In this document: one piece after another, positions 16,292 to 26,251 of the stretch
Layout: every line of letters begins with the position of its first letter
Numbering within the stretch: position 1 is the stretch's first letter
Source: [Clostridium] ultunense DSM 10521
Lineage (GTDB): Bacteria; Bacillota; Clostridia; Tissierellales; Tepidimicrobiaceae
Assembly (NCBI RefSeq): GCF_000511955.1
Contig: NZ_AZSU01000004.1
Location: 5,512 to 69,511, forward strand
DNA length: 64,000 nt
Direction: 5' to 3'
Position numbers and translations under genes: made by a program
Notes under the pieces: model-generated
Seen by the model: only the letters and a program-made list of their open reading frames with translations
What the model was told of the DNA's origin: nothing
The model's database searches: none

Positions 16292-17662
16292 ATGGCAAGC
16301 GTAAAGCAACTTATTAGTACCAAAGTTATGAATGAAGGGCTTAAATATATCGAAAAAGACCCTATGGCAAATATGCCCAAGTTATTAGATTGGGCAGAGA
16401 AACTCATTACAAGAGAAAACCATAAAGGCATGCTCCAAACCTTCAGAAATGTAGTAGAAGACCCAGAAAGCAATTGGTATAAATTGATTGAAAGGTATTT
16501 TGATGAACTATCACCGGCTACAAGACAGAAATTTATGATAAATTATATGGTTAACTCTGGAATTATTGGCATCCCAATTCAAGATAAGATGAAGAAGAAA
16601 TATAATTGCAATGTACCTTGGGCCATATTAATAGATCCTACCAGCGCCTGCAATTTAAAATGTACGGGATGTTGGGCAGCAGAGTATGATAAGACGGATT
16701 CTTTAAGCTACGACTTACTAGATAGGGTAATAAGGGAAGGAAAAGATCTGGGGATATACATGTATATATTCTCTGGTGGAGAGCCTTTAGTTAGGAAGAA
16801 GGATTTAGTAAAACTGGCTAAAGAACATAGCGATTGCTCTTTCTTGTCCTTTACAAATGCAACCTTAGTAGATGAGGAATTTGCAAAAACCTTAGGAGAA
16901 TTAGGAAACTTTGGGTTGGCCATTAGTATAGAAGGTTTTGAAGAAGAAACGGATATGCGTAGAGGAGAAGGAACTTATAACAAGGTGATGGAAGCCATGG
17001 ATTTATTGAAAAAGGAAGGAGTAGTATTTGGCTTTTCTACTTGTTATCATAAGTATAATACGGATTCAATAGCTACGGAGGAATATATAGATTTCTTAAT
17101 AGATAAGGGGTGTATGTTCGGGTGGTATTTTACCTACATGCCTATAGGTAAAGATGCAGTTATGGATTTAATGGCTACGCCTGAACAAAGGGAGTATATG
17201 TATCATCAGATTAGAGATTTAAGAACTAAAAAACCTATATTCATACTGGATTTCTGGAATGATGGAGAGTATGTTAATGGATGTATCGCTGGTGGAAGAA
17301 GGTATCTCCATATAAATGCTAGTGGTGATGTAGAGCCATGTGCATTCATCCATTATTCAAATGTAAATATAAAAAATGTAAGTTTAGTTGAAGCACTGCA
17401 ATCACCACTATTTATGCAATATAGAGAAAACCAACCTTTTAATGACAATCATCTAAGGCCATGTCCTCTATTGGATAATCCGGAAAAGATAAAGGGTATG
17501 GTAAACGAGTCAAAGGCTTATTCTACTCAACCAATAGATAGGGAAGATGTAGAGGACCTAGCTGCAAAAACGGAAAAAGCTGCTGAGGATTGGGCTAAAA
17601 CAGCAGATAAACTTTGGAATATACATCTAGAAAAAAAAGAGAAGAAACTCGCAAAAAATTAA
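16292..17662 (+). CDS. Radical SAM/SPASM-like protein
   Basis: 456 aa. Radical SAM cluster C120-x3-C124-x2-C127 (ACNLKCTGCWA), followed by FSGGEPLVRKKD. The C-terminal part has C in NGCIAGGRRYLHINASGD, VEPCAFIHYS and RPCPLLDN, spaced like a SPASM auxiliary-cluster region. An N-terminal ~100-residue helical extension precedes the core. Co-transcribed with the TetR regulator. No peptide precursor gene was found next to it, so neither peptide maturation nor another substrate can be claimed. Confidence 0.8.
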   Translation: MASVKQLISTKVMNEGLKYIEKDPMANMPKLLDWAEKLITRENHKGMLQTFRNVVEDPESNWYKLIERYFDELSPATRQKFMINYMVNSGIIGIPIQDKMKKKYNCNVPWAILIDPTSACNLKCTGCWAAEYDKTDSLSYDLLDRVIREGKDLGIYMYIFSGGEPLVRKKDLVKLAKEHSDCSFLSFTNATLVDEEFAKTLGELGNFGLAISIEGFEEETDMRRGEGTYNKVMEAMDLLKKEGVVFGFSTCYHKYNTDSIATEEYIDFLIDKGCMFGWYFTYMPIGKDAVMDLMATPEQREYMYHQIRDLRTKKPIFILDFWNDGEYVNGCIAGGRRYLHINASGDVEPCAFIHYSNVNIKNVSLVEALQSPLFMQYRENQPFNDNHLRPCPLLDNPEKIKGMVNESKAYSTQPIDREDVEDLAAKTEKAAEDWAKTADKLWNIHLEKKEKKLAKN

Positions 17663-17685
17663 ATTAAATGTAATGTGCCTGAAAT

Positions 17686-17714
17686 AAAGCTGGGATTGAA
17701 AAAATCCCAGCTTT
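17686..17714 (+). terminator. Terminator after radical SAM gene
   Basis: AAAGCTGGGATT (17686-17697) pairs with AATCCCAGCTTT (17703-17714). The following T-run is weak. Confidence 0.65.
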
Positions 17715-17825
17715 ATAGCTTATAGAATTTTATTAGTAAATTCTTCAGAAAAATTATTTAACAGGATATATATAATATAATATATAATAGGGTATATGGA
17801 AAATAAGTATAAGGAGGATGCAAAA

Positions 17826-18386
17826 ATGCAGAAAAAGAAAAAATATTTAATACCAATTGTTATAATTCTATTAATTGTAGTTTTACTAGGAGGAAGTTAT
17901 AACAGATTGGCTATTGGAGATGAAAAGGTTACTAGCGCTTGGGCACAAGTGGAGAATGTACTAAAGCGTAGGGCAGATCTAATACCTAATTTAGTCAATA
18001 CAGTTAAGGGTTATGCTAGCCATGAAAAAGAAGTATTGACTGGGATTACGGAAGCTAGGACTAAATTTAATGCAGCTAATACTCCTGATGAATATGCGGA
18101 GGCAAATGCCGAGTTTAATAGGGTTTTGACTAATCTATATGCGGTAGTAGAAAATTATCCAGAATTAAAAGCCAATGAAAACTTCACTGAATTACAATAT
18201 GAATTAGCCGGTACTGAAAATAGAATTGCAACTGAACGCATGAGATATAATGAAGCAGTTGAAAGTTTTAATACCAGTATAAGAAGGTTTCCTACCAATA
18301 TTATAGCGAAAATTTTTGGATTTGAAAAAAGACAATATTTTGAGATTAATCCAGAAGATGCAGAAGTTCCGGAAGTGAATTTCTAG
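17826..18386 (+). CDS. LemA family protein
   Basis: 186 aa from the ATG at 17826 (AAGGAGG at 17811-17817; the upstream in-frame ATG lacks an RBS). One N-terminal membrane helix, then the LemA signature: EKVTSAWAQVENVLKRRADL, IPNLVNTVKGYASHEKEVL and the C-terminal FGFEKRQYFE. Topology is a short inside tail and helical exterior domain. LemA proteins commonly sit next to TPM-domain proteins, as here; the molecular role is unclear. Confidence 0.92.
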   Translation: MQKKKKYLIPIVIILLIVVLLGGSYNRLAIGDEKVTSAWAQVENVLKRRADLIPNLVNTVKGYASHEKEVLTGITEARTKFNAANTPDEYAEANAEFNRVLTNLYAVVENYPELKANENFTELQYELAGTENRIATERMRYNEAVESFNTSIRRFPTNIIAKIFGFEKRQYFEINPEDAEVPEVNF

Positions 18387-18395
18387 GTGGTAAAT

Positions 18396-19172
18396 ATGAG
18401 AAAAAAATTAACCTTTTTTATTATTCTATTCATATTATTGATAATTAGCAATAATATGGGATGGGCTGTTGAATTGAAACTCCCTGAACCTAGCCACTCC
18501 TTTTATGTATATGATGAGGCGAAAATAATTGATAATCAATTAGAAGAGTATATTGTAGATACCAATAAAGAATTATATAAAAAAGTCGGGGCTCAGATTG
18601 TAGTTGCTAGTATAATGAATTTAGAAAGTAGGGATATAAAAGAATATGCTACTGGTTTATTTGAAAAATGGGGTATAGGTAGTAGGGAATATGATAATGG
18701 TCTATTAATCCTCATAGCGCCAGAAGAAAGAGAAATTTGGATAGAAGTAGGTTACGGACTTGAAGGCGCATTACCAGATAGCAAGGTAGGAAATATCATT
18801 AAAAATTTTATACTACCTTATTTTAAAGAAGATAATTATTCCGAAGGTATATTATCTGGATTTAATGAAATAATCAATGAGGTAGAGAAGGAATATAATA
18901 TTGAATTAGGACGAGAAAGGATAAATGAAGATCTCTATTATTTTGATAACTCCTATGGAGGAATAAGTCTTTTTGATAAATTTGGAAAAGTTTTATTGGT
19001 ATTAGGGATTATAATATTTTTATTTATCGATTTTAAATTTTTTAATGGGTTCATAACTTATTCCCTATTAAGGGGAAGTAGATTTGGTGGTTCTAGCTTT
19101 GGGGGTAGAGGTGGCAGATCTTCTGGTGGCGGTGGTAGATCTGGTGGTGGAGGTGCCGGTGGCAAATGGTAA
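18396..19172 (+). CDS. TPM-domain membrane protein (YgcG-like)
   Basis: 258 aa from the ATG at 18396 behind AGGTGG. Signal peptide, TPM domain (YVYDEAKIID, LLILIAPEEREIWIEVGYG, LEGALPDSKVG), one transmembrane helix around residues 200-220 and a Gly/Ser-rich tail ending in GGGGAGGKW. It starts 9 bp after lemA stops. The tail carries repeated Gly-Gly-Ser units as in other YgcG proteins. Role unknown; a membrane-associated partner of LemA is likely. Confidence 0.88.
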   Translation: MRKKLTFFIILFILLIISNNMGWAVELKLPEPSHSFYVYDEAKIIDNQLEEYIVDTNKELYKKVGAQIVVASIMNLESRDIKEYATGLFEKWGIGSREYDNGLLILIAPEEREIWIEVGYGLEGALPDSKVGNIIKNFILPYFKEDNYSEGILSGFNEIINEVEKEYNIELGRERINEDLYYFDNSYGGISLFDKFGKVLLVLGIIIFLFIDFKFFNGFITYSLLRGSRFGGSSFGGRGGRSSGGGGRSGGGGAGGKW

Positions 19173-19187
19173 GGAAGGATGAAAACT

Positions 19188-20078
19188 ATGAAAAAAATTA
19201 TTATAATATTTGTTTTAGTAATATTATTAATAACAGGGTGTTCCCCAAAAGGAAAACCAAACGAAATAGTTGGCGAGAAGCCAATAGTCTATGTATCTTT
19301 TTATCCATTATATTTTTTAGTAGATGAAATAGGTGAAGACAATATAGATTTAAAAATGATAATACCAAATGGCGTAGATTCCCATGATTATGAACCTTCA
19401 ATGAAACAGTTAAAAGCTATAGAAGAGGCAGATATTTTCATATATAATGGAGCTGGTTTTGAGAATTGGACAGAAAAGCTAGTCGGTACTATAATAGATG
19501 AGGATAAAACATTAAGAGCTAGTGATTATGTAAAACTAATTGAAATCAATGGTACTTTTGATCCTCATATATGGCTAAATCCTGAAAACATGAATAGAGT
19601 AGGAGAAAAAATTAGGGATAGACTCATATCTTTAGATAAAGATAATAGGGATGAATACAAGAGAAATTTTAATGAATTATCTAATAGATTAAAGGCATTA
19701 GATAATGAATTCATAGATGGACTGAAGGATAAGGAGAAGGATACAATACTTGTATCCCATTCAGCTTTTGCCTATATGGCAGAAAGATATAATTTTCAAC
19801 AGGTATCAGTTGCAGGAATTAGTCCAGAACAAGAACCTAGCCCTAGGACTATTGCAAATATTATAGAGATGGTAGAAAAAGAAAATTATGAATATATTTT
19901 TTTAGAAACTTTGGCTAATCCAAAGACGGTGGATATAATTGCTGAAGAAACTAATTTAAAAACTCTTTTATTAAACCCTTTAGAAGGTTTAACTGAGGAA
20001 GAACAAAATAATGGAGAGGATTATATATCCATTATGGAAAAAAATCTTATAAACTTGAAAAAGGCTTTGGTGGAATGA
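19188..20078 (+). CDS. znuA: Zinc/manganese ABC transporter substrate-binding lipoprotein
   Basis: 296 aa from the ATG at 19188, with GGAAGG at good spacing; the ATG at 19179 is too close to it. Lipobox LLITGC, then the cluster A-I fold with metal-ligand motifs VDSHDYEPS, FDPHIWLNP and VSHSAFAYMA. It lacks the long His-rich loop of many zinc receptors, so manganese cannot be excluded. First gene of a znuA-znuC-znuB transporter. Confidence 0.87.
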   Translation: MKKIIIIFVLVILLITGCSPKGKPNEIVGEKPIVYVSFYPLYFLVDEIGEDNIDLKMIIPNGVDSHDYEPSMKQLKAIEEADIFIYNGAGFENWTEKLVGTIIDEDKTLRASDYVKLIEINGTFDPHIWLNPENMNRVGEKIRDRLISLDKDNRDEYKRNFNELSNRLKALDNEFIDGLKDKEKDTILVSHSAFAYMAERYNFQQVSVAGISPEQEPSPRTIANIIEMVEKENYEYIFLETLANPKTVDIIAEETNLKTLLLNPLEGLTEEEQNNGEDYISIMEKNLINLKKALVE

Positions 20079-20079
20079 G

Positions 20080-20829
20080 ATGGATAAATATATAATAAAT
20101 GGAGAAGGCGTAAGTTTTAGCTACGGTTCAAATAAAGTATTGGAAAATATAAATTTTCATATTGAAGAAGGAGATTTTGTTGGAATTATTGGGCCCAATG
20201 GTTCTGCAAAGAGTACATTACTAAAACTAATGGTTGGATTACTTAAGCCGGATAAGGGCTCAATAAAACTCCTTGGAAAGCCAATTGATGAATTTAAAGA
20301 ATATAAGAGTATAGGTTATATTTCTCAAAATGCTCGGGATTTTAATCAAATGTTTCCTGCTACAGTAGAAGAAGTTGTAGCAGCCAATCTTTATTTAAAT
20401 AGGGGTTTCTTCAATAGGCTAAAGAAAGAAGATAAAAGAAAAATTGAAAAAGCATTACAAATTGTTGAAATGGAAGAATTCAAAACAATGAAGATTGGCA
20501 ATTTATCAGGGGGACAAAAACAAAGGGTTTTTATTGCTAGGGCTTTGGTAAATAATCCAAAAATACTATTTATGGATGAACCCTTAGTAGGAGTGGATTT
20601 AGATTCTCAGAATAAATTCTATAATTTGATGGATAGGTTAAATAGAGAACATAATATTACATTAGTAATGGTTTCCCATGATATAGGGGTTATATCTAAA
20701 AAGGTAAATAGGATATTTTGCCTATCTAAAGGAAAAGTCTTTAGCCATAATTCTAAACAAAGTATTTGTTCTGATACATTTAAGGAAATCTTTGGAGATA
20801 ATATGAATATATTGTTCCATGATCATTAG
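20080..20829 (+). CDS. znuC: Metal ABC transporter ATP-binding protein
   Basis: 249 aa. Walker A GPNGSAKSTL with Ala replacing the usual Gly before Lys, a variant known in zinc transporter ATPases of Firmicutes. Q-loop YISQNAR, signature LSGGQKQR, Walker B ILFMDEPLVGVD, H-switch VMVSHD. One base separates it from znuA, and it overlaps the start region of znuB. It energises zinc (or manganese) import. Confidence 0.9.
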   Translation: MDKYIINGEGVSFSYGSNKVLENINFHIEEGDFVGIIGPNGSAKSTLLKLMVGLLKPDKGSIKLLGKPIDEFKEYKSIGYISQNARDFNQMFPATVEEVVAANLYLNRGFFNRLKKEDKRKIEKALQIVEMEEFKTMKIGNLSGGQKQRVFIARALVNNPKILFMDEPLVGVDLDSQNKFYNLMDRLNREHNITLVMVSHDIGVISKKVNRIFCLSKGKVFSHNSKQSICSDTFKEIFGDNMNILFHDH

Positions 20830-20839
20830 GAGGAAAAAT

Positions 20840-21646
20840 ATGCTTTCTTATGGATTTATGCAAAAATCATTTATAATGGGGATTATGATAGCTTTAATTG
20901 CTCCTACAATAGGCTATTTTCTAGTTCTTAGAAGACAATCTATAATAGGAGATACCCTATCCCATGTAGCATTATCTGGAGCTGCTTTTGGTATGGTAAC
21001 TAATTCATATCCTGTATATACAGCAATTTTATTTGCTATAATAGCAGCCCTTGGAATAGAGGGATTGAGAAAAAAATACGAAAATTATGCTGAATTGTCC
21101 CTTGCTATAGTATTATCTGCAGGAGTAGGCCTAGCTTCTGTTTTAATTAGCTTAGGCAATACCCAAGGTATACTGTCCTACCTATTTGGTAGCTTAGCTC
21201 TTGTTACAAATCAAGATATATTTTTAGTTATTATTTTAGGAATAATTGTATTGATTACTATATCCTTTTTTTACGAAGGCTTGTTCTACATATCTTTTGA
21301 TGAAGAAAGCGCATATTTAGCAGGAGTTCCCAATAGATTTATCAATCTTTTTTTCTCCATACTAGTAGCGTTAACAGTTGCAATCTCCATGAGAATTGTA
21401 GGAGTGCTCCTTATATCTTCATTAATGGTACTTCCTGTAGCTACAAGTCTATTAATAGCCACAAGCTTTAAATCTGGGCTAATATATTCCAATATATTTG
21501 GACTTATATCCGTAATCATAGGTCTTATACTATCCTTCTACTTAGATATAGCTCCAGGAGGATCTATTGTATTATCAGCTTTATTATTATTAATAATAGT
21601 TATAGTTTTTGAAAATATTAAAAATAAACGTAAAAAGCCAGCTTAA
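20840..21646 (+). CDS. znuB: Metal ABC transporter permease
   Basis: 268 aa from the ATG at 20840, preceded by TTAGGAGG; an in-frame ATG at 20819 lies inside znuC without an RBS. ABC-3 family with about eight to nine helices. MLSYGFMQKSFIMGIMIAL at the start, DTLSHVALSGAAFG, and RIVGVLLISSLMVLPVATS are typical. Last gene of the operon, followed by a terminator. Confidence 0.9.
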   Translation: MLSYGFMQKSFIMGIMIALIAPTIGYFLVLRRQSIIGDTLSHVALSGAAFGMVTNSYPVYTAILFAIIAALGIEGLRKKYENYAELSLAIVLSAGVGLASVLISLGNTQGILSYLFGSLALVTNQDIFLVIILGIIVLITISFFYEGLFYISFDEESAYLAGVPNRFINLFFSILVALTVAISMRIVGVLLISSLMVLPVATSLLIATSFKSGLIYSNIFGLISVIIGLILSFYLDIAPGGSIVLSALLLLIIVIVFENIKNKRKKPA

Positions 21647-21660
21647 TAGCTGGTTTTTTT
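21638..21660 (+). terminator. znu operon terminator
   Basis: CCAGCT/AGCTGG with loop TAAT and eight T residues. Its T-run is directly followed by repeat element A copy 1. Confidence 0.9.
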
Positions 21661-21661
21661 T

Positions 21662-21768
21662 ATAACGAATAGGAAAGTTTTCACTTATAAAATAATAATT
21701 AAAAAGAACTTTCCGTTATGAGTTTCAAGAAAAGCTTCTTTAATAATTCTTCTATAGAAGCTTTTCTT
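21662..21768 (+). repeat. Structured repeat element A, copy 1
   Basis: Begins ATAACGAATAGGAAAGTT and folds twice. First stem: ATAAC + GGAAAGTT with AACTTTCC + GTTAT (21662-21719, with a GAATA bulge). Then the linker GAGTTTC. Second stem: 13 bp, AAGAAAAGCTTCT (21727-21739) with AGAAGCTTTTCTT (21756-21768). Stems and linker are shared with copy 2 at 30468, loops are not. Family unknown; it could be a regulatory RNA or a small repeat. Confidence 0.7.
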
Positions 21769-21844
21769 ATTAAGTAAAAAATTTATATATTAAACCCAAT
21801 TTAATACTGGATTAGATAAAGCTTTGTATACAACTCATGTTAAC

Positions 21845-21938
21845 TAGTAAAAATTTTTAATAAAATATATTGACTTTTTACTATTATATTGCTTATAATG
21901 TAATAGTTGAAATCGAAGTTTAGTAATTATAAACTAAA
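21845..21938 (+). promoter_or_regulatory. Promoter/operator region of XRE-cupin and pot operon
   Basis: TTGACT (21870-21875) and TATAAT (21894-21899), spacer 18. TAGTAAAAA (21845-21853) and TTTTTACTA (21875-21883) form an inverted repeat over the -35, and TTTAGT/ACTAAA (21919-21924, 21933-21938) another in the leader. All share the half-site TAGT, so they are candidate binding sites of the regulator that follows. Confidence 0.55.
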
Positions 21939-21977
21939 GGTTTAATATATAGCTAGTTTACATTAAGGAGGATCGTT

Positions 21978-22517
21978 GTGAAAATAGGTGAAAAAATTAG
22001 ACGTTTGAGAGTCCAAAATTCATTAACTCAAGAGGAGCTAGCAGATAGATGCGAGTTGACCAAAGGTTTTATATCCCAAGTGGAAAGGGATCTGACCTCT
22101 CCTTCTATTGCTACTCTAATGGACATTTTGGAAGGCCTGGGAACTAATTTAAGAGATTTTTTTAACGAAATAGAGGATGAGAAAATAGTTTTTTCTAAAG
22201 AAGATGCTTTTGTTACGGAAAATGAAGACTATAAGTACACTTTAAAATGGATAATACCTAATGCACAAAAAAACATCATGGAACCAATTCTTATTGAATT
22301 AGAACCAGAGGGTAGAACAAAGGAAGATTCTCCCCACGAAGGAGAAGAATTTGGCTATGTATTAAGGGGAAGTACTATTATCCACTTAGGTAGTGAAAAG
22401 TATAAGGTAAGGAAGGGAGAAAGTTTTTATTATAAAGCTAACTCTAATCATTATTTATCAAATCCAGGTAAAACTAGAGCTGTTATAATCTGGGTAAGTT
22501 CGCCACCAAGCTTTTAA
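21978..22517 (+). CDS. XRE-family regulator with cupin domain (PuuR-like)
   Basis: 179 aa, GTG start behind AAGGAGG. N-terminal HTH (LRVQNSLTQEELADRCELTK, GFISQVERDLTSPSIATLMD) and C-terminal cupin (SPHEGEEFGYVLRGSTIIHL). This architecture is typical of regulators next to polyamine or amino-acid transport genes. It sits 20 bp before potA, so it probably controls the pot operon and itself in response to a small ligand bound by the cupin. Confidence 0.88.
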   Translation: MKIGEKIRRLRVQNSLTQEELADRCELTKGFISQVERDLTSPSIATLMDILEGLGTNLRDFFNEIEDEKIVFSKEDAFVTENEDYKYTLKWIIPNAQKNIMEPILIELEPEGRTKEDSPHEGEEFGYVLRGSTIIHLGSEKYKVRKGESFYYKANSNHYLSNPGKTRAVIIWVSSPPSF

Positions 22518-22537
22518 TATTATATAAGGGGGTTTAG

Positions 22538-23590
22538 ATGATGGATAAAACTCATACAATTGATCTAAGAAATATATCAAAAGAATATGATGGGATAAAA
22601 GTCCTAGACAATATAAATCTTTATATCAGAAAAAATGAATTTTTAACATTATTAGGTCCTAGTGGATGTGGTAAGACTACTACTTTAAGAATAATAGGAG
22701 GATTTGAACAACCAACAGAAGGAAAAGTAATATTTGAAGGAAAGGATATTACAACTTTACCCCCCTATGAAAGGCAAATAAACACAGTTTTTCAAAAATA
22801 TGCATTATTTCCTCATATGAATGTATTTGACAATATAGCTTTCGGTTTAAAGATAAAAAAGATGGCAAAAGACGATATAAAAGCTAGGGTTAAGGAAATG
22901 CTAAGATTAGTAAACCTTAAAGGTTTTGAAAATCGCTCCATCGATTCCTTAAGCGGTGGACAACAACAAAGGGTTGCTATTGCCAGGGCTTTAGTCAATG
23001 AACCAAAGGTATTACTTTTAGACGAACCTTTGGGAGCTTTAGATTTGAAACTTAGAAAAGAGATGCAAACTGAATTAAAAAACATGCAAAAAAGGGTAGG
23101 GATTACTTTTATATACGTTACCCATGACCAAGAGGAAGCATTGACTATGTCGGATACTATAGTAGTAATGGACAAGGGAATTATACAGCAAATAGGTACC
23201 CCCGTTGACATATATAATGAGCCTAAAAATGCTTTTGTTGCTAAATTTATAGGAGAAAGTAATATTGTAGACGGAATTATGATTGAAGATTATATAGTAG
23301 AATTTGCTGGTAGAACCTTTAAATGTGTGGATAAAGGTTTTAATCAAAAAGAAGAAGTAGATGTGGTAATTAGACCTGAAGATTTAGAAATTGTGCCCTT
23401 AGAGGAAGGCTTATTAAAGGGTATTGTGATGTCCGTAACCTTTAAAGGAGTTCATTATGAAATGATGGTTAAAGATGGGAGTATAGATTGGATGGTTCAT
23501 AGTACTATTATGAAACCGGTAGGTACGGAAATAGGCATGAATGTACTACCTGAAAATATTCATATAATGGAGAAGGTGATTAAAGAATGA
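22538..23590 (+). CDS. potA: Spermidine/putrescine ABC transporter ATP-binding protein
   Basis: 350 aa; an ATG three bases in (22541) is an equally possible start. Walker [12 protein letters not shown]-loop [11 protein letters not shown], signature LSGGQQQR, Walker [13 protein letters not shown], then a C-terminal TOBE-type regulatory domain ([11 protein letters not shown]). The ATG overlaps are tight: potB starts 4 bp before potA ends. It powers polyamine uptake. Confidence 0.93.
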   Translation: MMDKTHTIDLRNISKEYDGIKVLDNINLYIRKNEFLTLLGPSGCGKTTTLRIIGGFEQPTEGKVIFEGKDITTLPPYERQINTVFQKYALFPHMNVFDNIAFGLKIKKMAKDDIKARVKEMLRLVNLKGFENRSIDSLSGGQQQRVAIARALVNEPKVLLLDEPLGALDLKLRKEMQTELKNMQKRVGITFIYVTHDQEEALTMSDTIVVMDKGIIQQIGTPVDIYNEPKNAFVAKFIGESNIVDGIMIEDYIVEFAGRTFKCVDKGFNQKEEVDVVIRPEDLEIVPLEEGLLKGIVMSVTFKGVHYEMMVKDGSIDWMVHSTIMKPVGTEIGMNVLPENIHIMEKVIKE

Positions 23591-24423
23591 GGATGAAATG
23601 GACTTCATATCCCTATATATTATGGATGATTATCTTTATTGTAGTTCCCTTAGCTTTAATCCTTCTGTTTTCCATTACTACCGGTGAAGAAGGGGGTATA
23701 AAAAATTTACAATTTACCTTAGATAATTTTAAACGATTTCTAGACCCAAAATATTTAGATGTGTTATGGATATCCATTAGTTTAGCATTAAAGTCGACAG
23801 CCATTACTTTGTTACTAGGATATCCTATGGCAATGATTATTGCTCGTGAGAAACCAAAAAGAAGGAATATAATGATACTTCTATTTGTTATCCCCATGTG
23901 GATGAATTTTTTATTAAGGACTTATGCTTGGTTAACCCTATTGGGGAAGAATGGGCTAATAAATTATATAGTTATAAAACTAGGATTTAAGCCCCTTAAT
24001 CTAATATACAACGATTTGGCAGTATTATTGGGAATGGTATATAATTTTCTACCTTTTATGGTATTGCCAATATATTCAGTCCTAATAAAAATAGATAAGA
24101 GTTTAATCGAAGCAGCGGAAGATTTAGGAGCAAATAAGATTAAAGTTTTTTCTAGAGTAACCTTTCCATTGAGTATTCCTGGAATAATTACTGGAATTAC
24201 GATGGTATTTATGCCTGCTGTCAGTACTTTTGTAATTTCAAGACTATTAGGTGGTGGCCAATATATGCTTATAGGAAATTTAGTAGAACAACAATTTTTA
24301 TGGGTTGGCGATTGGCATTTTGGATCTGCCATATCTATAATAATGATGGCCTTTATACTTTTAACTATGGCCATTACCGCTAAATTCGATTCTCAAAAAG
24401 GGGAAGGTGGTAGATTATGGTAG
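23587..24423 (+). CDS. potB: Spermidine/putrescine ABC transporter permease
   Basis: 278 aa with six predicted helices and the EAA loop [30 protein letters not shown] and NGLINY fit PotB. It overlaps both neighbours by a few bases (translational coupling). Confidence 0.92.
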   Translation: MRMKWTSYPYILWMIIFIVVPLALILLFSITTGEEGGIKNLQFTLDNFKRFLDPKYLDVLWISISLALKSTAITLLLGYPMAMIIAREKPKRRNIMILLFVIPMWMNFLLRTYAWLTLLGKNGLINYIVIKLGFKPLNLIYNDLAVLLGMVYNFLPFMVLPIYSVLIKIDKSLIEAAEDLGANKIKVFSRVTFPLSIPGIITGITMVFMPAVSTFVISRLLGGGQYMLIGNLVEQQFLWVGDWHFGSAISIIMMAFILLTMAITAKFDSQKGEGGRLW

Positions 24424-25208
24424 GTCGAATTTTGAGAAGGATATATACATTTTCAATATTTTTGTTTCTATACGCACCTATTATTGTATTAATAGTTTTT
24501 TCTTTTAATAATTCAAAATCTAGGGGAGTTTGGAATGGATTTACATTTAAATGGTATGTAGAACTGTTTAAAGATGTGGAAGTACTAAAGGCTTTATACT
24601 ATACTTTGCTAATTGCAGTATTATCATCCATAATTTCAACTATAATAGGAACTTTTGCAGCAATAGGCATATATGGCATGCCAGGTATTAGCAAAAAAAT
24701 AATCCTTAACCTGAACTATTTACCCGTATTAAATCCAGATATTGTTACCGCTGTATCCCTAATGACTTTATTTAGGTTTTTAAGGATTGAATTTGGTTTT
24801 ATCACCATGCTTTTATCCCATATAACCTTCTCCATACCCTATGTAATACTATCCATACTGCCTAAATTAAAACAGATGAATAAGCATCTGGCAGAAGCGG
24901 CTATGGATTTAGGAGCGACCCCTTTTTATGCATTGAGAAAGGTAGTTATACCTGAAATAATGCCTGGAATAGTAACGGGTGCACTATTAGCCTTTACTTT
25001 ATCCGTTGACGATTTTGTTATTAGCTTTTTCAATAAAGGAGCAGGAGTTACCAATTTAAGTATAACAATTTTCTCCATGGCTAGAAGAGGGATTAATCCT
25101 GTTATAAATGCTTTATCTACTTTGATGTTTGCTGGTTTATTGGTTCTACTATTAATAATAAATAGTAGATCGTCTAAGAGTATTAGTGAGAGAGGTGATA
25201 TTATATGA
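24417..25208 (+). CDS. potC: Spermidine/putrescine ABC transporter permease
   Basis: 263 aa, six helices, EAA loop EAAMDLGATPFYALRKVVIP. FSFNNSKSRGVWNGFTFKWY near the N-terminus is typical for PotC. It overlaps potB by 7 bp and potD by 4 bp. Confidence 0.92.
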   Translation: MVGRILRRIYTFSIFLFLYAPIIVLIVFSFNNSKSRGVWNGFTFKWYVELFKDVEVLKALYYTLLIAVLSSIISTIIGTFAAIGIYGMPGISKKIILNLNYLPVLNPDIVTAVSLMTLFRFLRIEFGFITMLLSHITFSIPYVILSILPKLKQMNKHLAEAAMDLGATPFYALRKVVIPEIMPGIVTGALLAFTLSVDDFVISFFNKGAGVTNLSITIFSMARRGINPVINALSTLMFAGLLVLLLIINSRSSKSISERGDII

Positions 25209-26251
25209 AAAGAAGTATTAAATACTTTTTGAGTATTGGTCTGATAATGATAATTGGATTATTATCTACTGGTTGTGGAAGTAATAAAGCCACCCTTAAT
25301 GTGTATAACTGGGGAGATTATATAGATCCAGATGTAATAAAGGAATTTGAGAAGGAATTTAATGTTAAGGTAAACTATAATACATTCGCAACTAATGAAG
25401 ATATGTATGTAAGTATTAAAAAGGGTGGAACTAGCTATGATGTGGCTTTCCCATCAGATTATATGATAGAAAGAATGATAGATGAAGGTCTATTAGAAAA
25501 GATCAATAAAGAAAAGATACCTAATTTGAGTAATATTGAGGACAGATTTTTAGATTTAGATTTCGATCCTAATAATGAATACTCAGTACCATATATGTGG
25601 GGAACGGTAGGCATTATATATAATAAAAACCTAGTTGATGATGTAGTAGATAGTTGGAATATCCTTTGGAATGAAAAATATAGTGGCCAGATTTTGATGC
25701 TGGATAGCCAACGAGATTCCATTGCCGTAGCATTAAAAAAGCTAGGTTATTCAATGAACTCTAGGGATAGAAAGGAATTAGAAGAAGCCAAAGAAGAATT
25801 GATTAAACAAAAACCTCTAGTTTATGCTTATGTAGGAGATGAAGTTAAAGACTTAATGGTTGGGGAAGAAGCTGCCCTTGCTGTTGTATGGTCAGGAGAT
25901 GCAGTAGCTATGATTAGAGAAAATGAAAATTTAGAGTATGTAATACCAAAAGAAGGAACTAATCTTTGGTTTGACAATATGGTAATACCAAAAGGTGGAA
26001 AAAACAAAGAACTAGCTGAAGAGTTTATCAATTTTATGAATCGACCTGAAATAGCAGCAAGAAATACGGATTATATTGGATACTCAACGACTAACTATAA
26101 AGCATTGGAATACTTGCCTGAGGACATAGTAAATAGTAAGGTGGCTTATCCTGCTGATGAAGAAATAGGAGAAGTTGAAATATTCAAAGATCCTAAGGAC
26201 TTTTTGAAAGTATATGATGAAATATGGTTGGAAATTAAAGCTCAAAGATAG
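25205..26251 (+). CDS. potD: Spermidine/putrescine-binding lipoprotein
   Basis: 348 aa. Signal peptide with lipobox LLSTGC. LNVYNWGDYIDPDVI is the hallmark PotD start, followed by GTSYDVAFPSDYMIERM and a conserved VPYMWGTVGIIYN. Membrane-anchored receptor for the polyamine transporter. Last gene of the operon. Confidence 0.93.
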   Translation: MKRSIKYFLSIGLIMIIGLLSTGCGSNKATLNVYNWGDYIDPDVIKEFEKEFNVKVNYNTFATNEDMYVSIKKGGTSYDVAFPSDYMIERMIDEGLLEKINKEKIPNLSNIEDRFLDLDFDPNNEYSVPYMWGTVGIIYNKNLVDDVVDSWNILWNEKYSGQILMLDSQRDSIAVALKKLGYSMNSRDRKELEEAKEELIKQKPLVYAYVGDEVKDLMVGEEAALAVVWSGDAVAMIRENENLEYVIPKEGTNLWFDNMVIPKGGKNKELAEEFINFMNRPEIAARNTDYIGYSTTNYKALEYLPEDIVNSKVAYPADEEIGEVEIFKDPKDFLKVYDEIWLEIKAQR

